Shown one piece after another: positions 25,697 to 36,665 of a stretch of 64,000 bases of DNA. Position 1 is the first letter of the stretch; every line of letters begins with the position of its first letter. The position numbers were made by a program, and so were the translations under genes. The notes beneath the pieces are model-generated. The model had not been told where the DNA came from, made no database searches, and saw nothing but the letters and a program-made list of their open reading frames with translations. This stretch comes from Closterium sp. Naga37s-1 (Eukaryota; Streptophyta; Zygnematophyceae; Desmidiales; Closteriaceae), in contig CANJKZ010000064.1 of NCBI GenBank assembly GCA_947471745.1, forward strand, positions 310,001-374,000. Reading direction: 5' to 3'.

Positions 25697-28179
25697 AGGT
25701 AGAGGGGGAAGGTAGAGAGGGAAGCGAACAGAGAGAGGTGACAGAGGGAGGATACAGAGGGAAGCAAGCACCCCGACTTCACCTGCCAGCTGTAGGGGCA
25801 GCAGACAGCCCACCCCCTTTCGGAAACACCATCCGCAGAAGTTGTGCTTTGTCGGGCGAGGTGTGGCAGTGGAAAATCGCTTCCAGCCCAAGACTCAAAT
25901 CCCGCCCCTGACGTAGCTAGAGCTGACGCGAACCAGAGCCGCCGGCCGGTCGGCTCTGACGGTGTCCATTAAGCCTTAAACGCCAGATCGGGAACCTGAG
26001 CACCGAGTGCCGTGCCGCGGAGATTCCACCCACCACACCCCACCCACAAGGCACAGCTCCTGAGAATGCTGCCCCTCAGGAAGTGAACTCCCTGCTTGCT
26101 CCCATGCTTCCCCCCACCCACCCCACACTTCACCCCCATGCCTGCGTACCTGTACCTACCAGAGCCATGCAGAGCGCCATGATGGTGAGGCTGCTGGGAA
26201 GTGGGGAGTGGGGGATTAGGGGAGGGCGGGACTCCACTGTGGTACAGGCAGGGTGCTGCTGGGAGGGAAGGGAGAAGGGAGAGAGGAGGAGGTGAGTCAG
26301 AGTGTGGACTCCACTCTCCCGCCCTTGCTCCAGTGCTCCCACCCTCAGGCTGCAAGGGAGAGGGGGAAGAGAGAGAAAGAGGAGGGGATCAGAATACCAT
26401 ACCTCACCTGTTACATACCTCACCTGTTACCATACCACACCTGATACCACACCTCCCGACAGATTCACCTAGCCTAGACTGCCCTCTAGCCCCCCAGCCC
26501 CCACTGCTGCTACTGCTGCTGCCTTGGCCGCTTCTGCTGCTGCAACTGCTGCTGCCGATCTGCTACTCTGCTTCGCTGCTTCTGCTGCTGTAGTCTTCTC
26601 TTGATGCCAAGTGACCTGGTGGTGGGCAGAAATGGGAGGTGAGGGAGACGAGGGGAGGGGCAGGAGGAACTGGTGAGTTGGCGTGAACAGAAACAGAAGA
26701 GCACTAGAGTGGAAAAAAACGAGAATGCAGAAATGAAGGGAGAGCTACTGCAGCAAGTGAACTTGAGAAGGGGAGAGGTGAGCTAAGGCGTGAGGTAACG
26801 CACCTTGAGGGGCCAAACCCATCCCGATACTCTCCCTAGCAGCACCATTTCAGTCCGCTGCAGTGCTACCCCCTCCCCATCCCCGTGAGTACCTGCATGG
26901 CCACAAGGGGAGGGGTGCGGGGGAGTGGCGGTGTTGACCCCCACGCCCCTCCCCTCCACCTGCAATGGCCCACGGAGAAAGAGTGAGTGACTGGTGGAGA
27001 GGCGAGGGGTGAAGGAGGAGGGCAGATGCACAACAAGCAAGAGGGGAGGGGTCCACTGGTTCAGCCTCAGCTACAAGCCACATACCAAGGGGGGGTTATA
27101 CCAAGGGGGGTTTACCTGCTATACCGGGGGGGGGGAGGGTTACCCAAGAAAAAGGGACTGTGGCTTGAAGCATTGGCTCAACCAGAGGCATGCACTTGAA
27201 GAGACGAGAGACAGGCGCAGCAGCAAGGGCGAACATGGAAAGCAAACGAACTCAAGAGGGAGAACTGGGATAAGAACAGCAGGGCAGGGACTTAGCTGTG
27301 TGAAGGTTGGGTGGAGAGCAGCTGCTGCCTGTGCACTCCATGTCCCCCGCCACTGCCACTCCCATGTGAGAGACCAGCTGGGAGGAGAGGGTTGAAGAGT
27401 GGGACAGAGAGAGGAAGGGAGGAGGGGGCGGAGGTGTGGGGGAAGTGGACGGAGGTGTGAAGGGGGAGCAGAGGAGTGGGAAGGGAAATGAGGAAAGAAA
27501 CATAGACGAGTGAGTAAAGCGAGACCGAAGACTGGAGAGTGTGAACGAACGATGTGCAGTGGATGAATGGATTGCTGCTGCAGTGGCACACCCAAGAGAC
27601 CTCGTACCAGCTGAACCACACTGAATCCAATACCTGAGGCTTTACCAGAGAATTGTACCTGTTACCTTGGGCAGGGAGGCCTCTTGAGTGTGATAAAGCG
27701 CAGCAGGGAAAAGAGAATGATGCATGGTGCAAGCAAGACACGAAAGGCAACACAAGCGCAAGGGTTGGGAGTAGAGGAGGCAGCGAGGGTACTTAGCTGT
27801 GGTGGGCTGGGTTTGCTGTTTGTGCACTCCATGTCTCACCCCATACTCTCCCTCCTGCTGCCCCCCTGCTTCCCTCCTGCCGCCCCCTGCCTCCCTGCTA
27901 CAGCCTCGGTTGCACTAGGCACTGAGAGGGGGGGGGTGGGTGGGAGGGGCGCAGGGTGTAGGGGACAGCAGTGAGCATGGGGAGAAGAGCAGGCAGACGC
28001 GTAAAGGTACGGAGGGAGCAAGAGAGTGAAGTGAGAATAGGGAGAAGTCCAAGCAGCAGCACGAGTGAAGGGAAGAGGCAAGAGGCTCACCTCGTTCAGG
28101 AGACCAGACCCAATACTCTCCCATCCCATCCCAGCCGAGTGGAGTGCTGCGCCCCTCCCCTCCCACCACTGCCACCTGC

Positions 28180-31100
28180 ACGGCCACAGGAGAGAGGCGT
28201 GAGGGAGCGTCGGTGTTGACCCCACGCCCCTCCCCTCCACCAGCAAGGCACAGACACAGAGCAGCAGTGAGTGCGCATGGAATGGCCACAAGCACAAGGG
28301 AAACACCAGAAGCTGCCAGTTCAGGAAGATAGGAGGGGCCACTGATGGAAGCACGGCCACAAGTCACAGACCCCAAGGGAACCTGCAGTACCTGAGGGGG
28401 ATACCTGCACCTGAAAAAATACCTGAAGTAAGGGGGTCTGTGGCATGTGGGCCGGTCCCAAGCAGTGGCACAGATTCAAGGAGAAGTGCGAAAGCAAAAG
28501 CAACCAACAAACTGACGGACAAGACGATATGATGCGACAGGCAAGGGTGAGGGCGCGGAGGAAGGGGCACTTAGCTGGTCATGTGAGAGCGAGCAGAAGG
28601 CAGCTGAAGCACCACCAGGTGACTCCTCCAGCAGCCCTCCTCCCAGCCTCCCGTCCGCGTCCCTGCACGGCCACAGGGGAGAGGCGTGAGGGAGCGTCGG
28701 TGTTGACCCCACGCCCCTCCCCTCCACCAGCAAGGCACAGACACAGAGCAGCAGTGAGTGCGCATGGAATGGCCAGAAGCACAAGGGAAACACCAGAAGC
28801 TGCCAGTTCAGGAAGATAGGAGGGGCCACTGATGGAAGCACGGCCACAAGTCACAGACCCCAAGGGAACCTGCAGTACCTGAGGGGGATACCTGCACCTG
28901 AAAAAATACCTGAAGTAAGGGGGTCTGTGGCATGTGGGCCGGTCCCAAGCAGTGGCAGTGATTCAAGGAGAAGTGCGAAAGCACAAGCAACCAACAAACT
29001 GACAGAAATCGACAAGACGATATGATGCGACAGGCAAGGGTGAGGGCGCGGAGGAAGGGGCACTTAGCTGGTCATGTGAGAGCGAGCAGAAGGCAGCTGA
29101 AGCACCACCAGGTGACTCCTCCCAGCAGCCCTCCTCCCAGCCTCCCGTCCGCGTCCCTGCACGGCCACAGGGGAGAGGCGTGAGGGAGCGTCGGTGTTGA
29201 CCCCACGCCCCTCCCCTCCACCAGCAAGGCACAGACACAGAGCAGCAGTGAGTGCGCATGGAATGGCCAGAAGCACAAGGGAAACACCAGAAGCTGCCAG
29301 TTCAGGAAGATAGGAGGGGCCACTGATGGAAGCACGGCCACAAGTCACAGACCCCAAGGGAACCTGCAGTACCTGAGGGGGATACCTGCACCTGAAAAAA
29401 TACCTGAAGTAAGGGGGTCTGTGGCATGTGGGCCGGTCCCAAGCAGTGGCACTGATTCACGGAGAAGTGCGAAAGCACAAGCAACCAACAAACTGACAGT
29501 AAAGGACAAGACGATATGATGTGACAGGCAAGGGTGAGGGCGCGGAGGAAGGGGCACTTAGCTGGTCATGTGAGAGCGAGCAGAAGGCAGCTGAAGCACC
29601 ACCAGGTGACTCCTCCCAGCAGCCCTCCTCCCAGCCTCCCGTCCGCGTCCCTGCACGGCCACAGGGGAGAGGCGTGAGGGAGCGTCGGTGTTGACCCCAC
29701 GCCCCTCCCCTCCACCAGCAAGGCACAGACACAGAGCAGCAGTGAGTGCGCATGGAATGGCCACAAGCACAAGGGAAACACCAGAAGCTGCCAGTTCAGG
29801 AAGATAGGAGGGGCCACTGATGGAAGCACGGCCACAAGTCACAGACCCCAAGGGAACCTGCAGTACCTGAGGGGGATACCTGCACCTGAAAAAATACCTG
29901 AAGTAAGGGGGTCTGTGGCATGTGGGCCGGTCCCAAGCAGTGGCAGTGATTCAAGGAGAAGTGCGAAAGCACAAGCAACCAACAAACTGACAGAAATGGA
30001 CAAGACGATATGATGCGACAGGCAAGGGTGAGGGCGCGGAGGAAGGGGCACTTAGCTGGTCATGTGAGAGCGAGCAGAAGGCAGCTGAAGCACCACCAGG
30101 TGACTCCTCCCCAGCAGCCCTCCTCCCAGCCTCCCGTGTGCGTCCCTGCACGGCCACAGGGGAGAGGCGTGAGGGAGCGTCGGTGTTGACCCCTCGCCCC
30201 TCCCCTCCACCAGCAAGGCACAGACACAGAGCAGCAGTGAGTGCGCATGGAATGGCCACAAGCACAAGGGAAACACCAGAAGCTGCCAAATCAGAGAGAT
30301 AGGAGGGGCCACTGATGGAAGCACGGCCAGAAGTCACAGACCCCAAGGGAACCTGCAGTACCTGAGGGGGATACCTGCACCTGAAAAAATACCTGAAGTA
30401 AGGGGGTCTGTGGCATGTGGGCCGGTCCCAAGCAGTGGCACTGATTCAAGGAGAAGTGCGAAAGCACAAGCAACCAACAAACTGACAGAAATGGACACGA
30501 CGATATGATGTGACAGGCAAGGGTGAGGGTGCGGAGGAAGGGGCACTTAGCTGGTCATGTGAGAGCGAGCAGAAGGCAGCTGAAGCACCACCAGGTGACT
30601 CCTCCCAGCAGCCCTCCTCCCAGCCTCCCGTGTGCGTCCCTGCACGGCCACAGAGGAGAGGCGTCAGGGAGCGTCGGTGTTGACCCCACGCCCCTCCCCT
30701 CCACCAGCAAGGCACAGACACAGAGCAGCAGTGAGTGCGCATGGAATGGCCAGAAGCACAAGGGAAACACCAGAAGCTGCCAGTTCAGGAAGATAGGAGG
30801 GGCCACTGATGGAAGCACGGCCACAAGTCACAGACCCCAAGGGAACCTGCAGTACCTGAGGGGGATACCTGCACCTGAAAAAATACCTGAAGTAAGGGGG
30901 TCTGTGGCATGTGGGCCGGTCCCAAGCAGTGGCACCGATTCAAGGGAAGTGCGAAAGCACAAGAAACCTACAAACTGACGGAAAAGGACACGACGATATG
31001 ATGTGGCAGGCAAGGGTGAGGGCGCGGAGGAAGGGGCACTTAGCTGGTCATGTGAGAGCGAGCAGAAGGCAGCTGAAGCACCACCAGGTGACTCCTCCCA

Positions 31101-31340
31101 GCAGCCCTCCTCCCAACCTCCCGTCCGCGTCCCTGCACGGCCACAGGGGAGAGGCGTGAGGGAGTGTCGGTGTTGACCCCACGCCCCTCCCCTCCACCAG
31201 CAAGGCACAGACACAGAGCAGCAGTGAGTGCGCATGGAATGGCCAGAAGCACAAGGGAAACACCAGAAGCTGCCAGTTCAGGAAGATAGGAGGGGCCACT
31301 GATGGAAGCACGGCCACAAGTCACAGACCCCAAGGGAACC
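28180..31340. repeat. Homogenised 494-bp tandem sub-array, copy B
   Basis: The CGGCCACAGG-type block occurs seven times, near 28,181, 28,669, 29,162, 29,656, 30,151, 30,645 and 31,138, against four times in copy A. The offset change between copies (10,723 minus 9,247, i.e. 1,476 bases) equals three units, so the difference is one of copy number within the same array. Confidence 0.93.
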
Positions 31341-34300
31341 TGAAGAGAGTACCTGCACCTGAGAGGTTTACCTGCACCTGAGGGGGTTACCTGCTCTAAG
31401 GGGGTCTGTGGCATGTGAGCCGGCCCAACCAGTGGCACTGTTTCAAGAAGAATGGCGGAAGCACAAACAGCAAACAAAACGGTAGCAAATGAAAACAATA
31501 GAAGATATGGGAGGAAGGGGCACTTAGCTGATGGCCTGAGAGCAGCAGGCAGTTGAAGCAGCGTGGGCAGTTGAAGGAGCAGAGGCAGCAGGCATGGCAT
31601 GGCGTGTCCCACCCACTGCAGCTCGGCTCGTGCGCTGCTCAGAGCAGGGCTGCAGGGGGAGGGAGGGGCGGGAGGTAAGGTGACGGGGGTGGAAGGTAAG
31701 GGGACGGGGAGGGAGGGGAGGAGGGGAGGAGCATGAACGGGCAGTGATGGGAGAGGCAGGCAGCAGCAGGGAAGGGGATGCATGCATGCGAGGTGAGACG
31801 GTGGAAGAGCGGAAGGAAGGCCATTGGTGGAGCAACCGTCACAAAGCCACACACCCACGCGATTTACCTGAGGGGAATTTACCTGAAAACAAAACCTGGG
31901 GGGGCTTTACCTGCTGCAGTAAGAAAGGCGTGTGGCTTGTACCGTGTGGTGCCAGCAGTGGCCTCGAAATTGATGGACAAGTGAGGGAGAAGCGGAAAGG
32001 GGCATGATGTGGGATGCGAGCATGGGTGCACTAAGAAGCAAGCACTTATCTGACGATGTGGTTGCCTTGTGCTGCCGCCAGGTGCTTGACACATGGGGGC
32101 GACGCTGATGCTGCCTGAGGTGCTTGCTTGCTTGCTTGCTGCCCCCCGTCCAGCAGCCCTACTCCTTGAAGCCGAGTGACCTGCACAGGAGAGCAGCGCG
32201 GAGGAAAGGAGGAGAGAGCACGGTGAGTAACAGCAAGGCGCGTGAGGGAACGGTGGTGACCCCCACGCCCGTCCTCTCCAACTGCGTCGCAGTGCACACG
32301 AGCAGCACTGGTGAGAGAGCATGGAGGGAGGAGAGGAAGGGCGAATGGCAGGTGAGAGGATTCACGCAGCACGGGGAGAGAGGAGCCACCAGTTGGGACA
32401 CAGCGAGCACAATCCACAGACCTCAAGAGGAACCTGCCTAACCATAAGGGTGCACCTGAGGGGGGCTTAACCTGAGGGGGGCTGAACCTGAGGGGGATAC
32501 CTGCAGTAGAAGGTCCGTGGCTTGTGAAACGGGCCCCAACCAGTGGCGAGATTTTCAAGGAGAAACAACGGAAGGGCAGGTGAGCAAGCATGACGTGAGT
32601 TTAGGGAGGGGAAGGTACATAGCTGAGGTACTTAGCTGAACTGAAGCCGACGATCTGCTGAGGATGGGATTAGCCACCCTTGATGCGCGAGCTTCATATA
32701 AGTTGCTCGCGAATGGCACTGTGGCACGAAATTGACCTGCGAAATGAATTTGGGAAATTGATGCGCGCAGATGAGTCACGGATTCGAAACACGGAACTGT
32801 AACGCGAGATGGATCCGCAAAGACAATTTGCGACACTGGCGAAACGCGAAATTGATGAAAACGAGAAATTGATCTAAGAACCTGATTCGAGAATTTGACT
32901 AAATGGAATATCGCGAAACTGATGGGTGTGGCTCGCGACAATACCTGAGCTGCACGACTAAGGACGAGCGTCGAGCCGACTTCGTCCAGCCGAAATCGTG
33001 CAGTCGAGCTCTCTAATCCGTGGCTCTTCAAAATCGCGTACAGCCAGATCGGTGAAATGTCGCCTCACCACCACAACGAACCTGCCACATGCCGAGCATG
33101 CAGACGTCATGTCAGAGAAATATCGCATGTCGATTTCGAATGATAGTTACGGAAAATCGAAGTACGCTAGACAAAAAAACTCGATGCGCGAATGGAAGTA
33201 CCGGGTGTGCTCACGAGTACCTGAGAAGAGAGCGTCATGCCGTTGCAACACGAAGAGCTTCGGACTTCGGAAGAGAGCGTCATGCCGTACGCGAGGCTCT
33301 CCGAAATCGCGTTCTAACTTGGCGATTTACACGAGACTATTAAGCAGATGCGCTCAGTTTCCGAAGACCTTATGCGCAAAACATGCCGAATTTTTTGTGC
33401 TGGATAGCGCGACTTCCCGCTCCTTTTCCCGTTAATGAAGCTCCTACGATCCCCTACGATACAACCGGACGCAGACCAAAATGCTTCTCAATTTTGAGAA
33501 ATCGTATCAGTAAACGTAAGCCTGACCTCTACATGTTGATAATCGTTAGCTCCTAACGCTGAGCTCTAGAAGGTGAGTAATGAAAGCTCAGCTCTAGGAA
33601 ACGAGCAGGTGAAGCAGAAGAAGCTGGGAGTGAAAAAATGGGAGCAAGAGGCGAAAGCGCAGTGCAATGCGAGGCTCAGGCGAGAGTCGAGACGAGAATG
33701 ACATTGGAATGAGGCGGAGGGCTTGCGGAATGCCTCGCCTCTCCTTCCCTCACATCCCAACGCTCTTGGGTTCCCACCACGCGAGATCTACCGTCCAGAA
33801 TCGCTCGGGCGTTCGAAACGATTCTGCTAGTTCAGATCGCAGCCGTAGCTTGGAATCTCGCCTTTTGCCTACAGGAGCTATACAACCAGCGGTGAAAAAA
33901 GAACCCTCAATGCTGATTGGACTACAGGTTGTGTTGATCACGATTCACGACGAGCAGCTGAGAATGGTCGGTCCGGTCAGGCTCAAGTTTTGTCTACGAC
34001 AGGGAGATTCGAGAGGCCACTTCATGGCTGGTCGGGAGTCGTCCACGTGGCAAGTGAATCTGCCGGTCAGGGAAGGGAAACGAAAATTCCCCGACTGTTT
34101 TCTGTTCGCGTGTCGCCTCGTCACCTAAGCGGCTACGCGGGTCGAACGACACTGGCGTTTTTCAGCGAGGTTTCCGTTGCCGAAGGCGGGAGTTGCGGGA
34201 TTTCCTAAGTGAACGTTTGAGTTCGGTTTCAGTCAATGAGAGCAAAGCAAACGTGGGCCGTGGATAGCGAACCATGGGCTGCGGTTGAGATCTGCGGTGG

Positions 34301-34342
34301 TCTTGGCTTGCCCTCCATTGTCTACAGTTTCTGGAGTTGTTA

Positions 34343-34856
34343 GGGCGTATCTTTGGTTCCGGTCATGAGCACTGTTCATTCTACTGTTCGGGTCATGCGG
34401 AAGTTGCGCATAACCCGAAGTGGGCTGCCGAGCCGCGCGCGGCCCCAGCTTTGGGTCAATGTGCGGCAGCAGTTGGGCGACTGACGTGCACGACCCACCC
34501 CCAACCAATCACCTGGTTGCACGATTCACAATTTTGCAAGTATCGTATCCTACACCTCTGCACCCAAGAATGTGTCCAAAATTTCTCGCGTCGCGCTCCC
34601 AACATTTGGGGATTCACGCCAACATTTTTTACGATTGTGTTTTGCGTGGGTGTCGCAAATGAACTTTCGGACTGTTCTGGCATCCCTCCATTGGATGCGA
34701 CTTTTGTTTGAGGCGTAATTTTGGCGCGAAAAGCCTCGCACCAATTTGGGGGTCGCATGAGTTCCGAGAACCCAAAGTGGTGTTTTGCGTTGTTCCGGGC
34801 ATCCGCAATTCGCGCATGCCCGGAACAGTGCTCATGACCCGAACCTGGATACGCCC
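34343..34856. mobile_element. Tourist-like (PIF/Harbinger) MITE, 514 bp
   Basis: The element has terminal inverted repeats of roughly 35 bases beginning GGGCGTATC and sharing GGTCATGAGCACTGTTC. The left end reads GGGCGTATCTTTGGTTCC and the reverse complement of the right end reads GGGCGTATCCAGGTTCGGG. It is flanked by TTA at 34,340-34,342 and 34,857-34,859, the 3-base target duplication typical of PIF/Harbinger elements. The orthologous position in copy A (near 23,617) reads straight through, giving an empty site. It is too short for a transposase and contains none, so it would depend on an enzyme supplied elsewhere. Sub-terminal copies of the CATGAGCACTGTTC/GGGTCATGCG words lie just inside each end. 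Confidence 0.88.
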
Positions 34857-35369
34857 TTATCTGCAGATAGCGAGTGGATATCGCTGATTGGGCGAGGTTG
34901 CCCAAACATGATCGCTGAATCAGCTCTTGTATCGTCGTTGATTCGACCAAATATGTCGGTTTCTGACACGAGTTTCAGGAGGGAGAGTATCTTCCTCAAC
35001 ATAATAAACTACGCCACAGTAGAACATATGAGGTTCATATCGTTTTTCGAAATCATGCTTCTAAATATGTGAAGAAAAATGAAATCCAATCTACAAAAAC
35101 GTGTTATTATATCTAACCATTGGGAAATTGCGGAGTCAGCCATAAATAATCGCCGAATTGTAAACGCATTCAAAATATAAAAACACAAGGTTTACACACG
35201 ATTTGAACAATCCTCACATTTACTGTGGTATTTGTTTATCATTCCCTGCAACCTATGTCAGCTGAATCCAGGGAGGGGCAACATTCACATAAACAAAATC
35301 AACTGAGGTTCATAAAGTCAAAAAGAGGATGGCACTACCTTCCAGCTGGCGCTGCACACATCACGGCAA

Positions 35370-35585
35370 CAGCACAGAGCATGGCATGGCACAAAGCATG
35401 GCACAGCACAGAGCATGGCACAGCACAGAGGACGGCACAGCATAGAGCACGGAACAGCACAGAGCATGCACATCACAGAGCATGGCACAGCACAGAGCAT
35501 GGCACAGCACAGAGCATGGCACAGCACAGAGCACGGCACAACACAGAGCATGGCACAGCACAGAGAATAGAGCAGCACAGAGGAC
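35370..35585. repeat. 17-bp minisatellite, copy B
   Basis: Same unit as at 24,135-24,400 (GCATGGCACAGCACAGA), with about 12 units and one interrupted unit near 35,466. Confidence 0.9.
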
Positions 35586-35705
35586 AAGAGGGCACAGACT
35601 ATAGCTCAGCACACATCACAGCACAGGTGGCATCAGCCCCATAGGGCTCATCATGTGCCACCAAACATGAGCATCTTGCTCTCATGCAACAGGTGGCATC
35701 AGCCC

Positions 35706-36150
35706 TATCCGGCAACTGCCTCGGTCACCAATGCCCGCTATCTCCAATGATCCGAACCTCCTCCCTTGTGAGCTCCTGCTCCCTCACTTCGAATAGCATG
35801 GAATGTAGTGGCTAGAATTCAGCCGTTCCGCACCACCAGTTGAAGCAAGGGATTCCAAAAGCATCGCCTCACTTCCATTCTTCGCTTCGATAGCTTCACC
35901 AGCAGATCTTTCAGGCTTCGATCCTAGCTCCAGGTCCAGCTACGTGACTTGCTGGTCGCACTAGCCCTAAATTCACTCGCAGACCTGCACTAACCTAACG
36001 ATTGCTCTTGGTTTTGTTGACGCGACTCGGTCTGCCTATCAATAACAGAATCTATGTCAATCTAAGCCGAATTTAGTTAGGACGTTGTGAAGTCGCTAAG
36101 CTGATACCGAGTTAAGGCTAATACGACGCTAAGCTGCTAGTTCAGACGTT
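35706..36150. other. Unique sequence, nothing recognised
   Basis: Sequence of ordinary composition between the end of duplication copy B and the GACGT-rich zone. I see no repeat, no long open frame and no RNA gene. Confidence 0.5.
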
Positions 36151-36625
36151 ATTCAGCGTCGCTGCAGTTCATTAAAACGACGTAGCCGTTATATTTACCA
36201 GAAAAAAGGCGTCGTCACTGCTGCTGCTTCTGCCGACAAATTGACGTCGCTGCTGTTGCTGCCGTCAAAACAACTTCAACTACGGTTTCCGGCGTCCAAA
36301 GCGACGTTTAGGGCGTAGTTGTTTTGAAGCTGACGTTAAAAAATAGCTGACGTTTTAAACATAGCTGACGTTTTAAACAGAGCTGACGTTTTAAACATAG
36401 CTGACGTTTTAAACATAGATGACGTTTTTTTTTTCCGTCAAAGCGACGGCGCTGCTCTTTTCGTCGTCAATCCAGCGTTGATGCCATTTCCGCGAACAAA
36501 GCGACGTCCCTGCTGCTTTCGCTGTAACACACAACAATACTGTCGTTACCGCCGTCAGAGCGGCGTTGCTGCTGTTTCCGTCAAAGTGACGTTGCTCTGA
36601 CCGCGAAGAGACGAGAGCAACGACT
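36150..36625. repeat. GACGT-rich degenerate repeats with an 18-bp tandem core
   Basis: Near 36,335-36,425 the 18-base unit GCTGACGTTTTAAACATA is repeated about four to five times. Around it are degenerate copies of a pattern like CCGTCAAAGCGACG next to GTTGCTGCTG (36,225-36,300, 36,436-36,460, 36,495-36,600). The CGTC...GACG core is self-complementary across a 4-5-base loop. Confidence 0.75.

Positions 36626-36628
<3 letters not shown>

Positions 36629-36661
<33 letters not shown>
36629..36661. repeat. (AGC)n microsatellite
   Basis: Uninterrupted run of AGC triplets, about ten units, at the left edge of the 330-355-bp array. Confidence 0.95.

Positions 36662-36665
<4 letters not shown>

Larger units (their letters stand above)
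25697..35690. repeat. Segmental duplication, copy B
   Basis: Homologous to 16,456-24,460 in the same orientation and order. It is longer because it has three extra 494-bp units and a 514-base MITE. Scattered substitutions and small indels separate the copies, with more visible in the AT-richer part (32,640-35,365). As in copy A, no gene with recognisable domains is seen. Confidence 0.93.
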
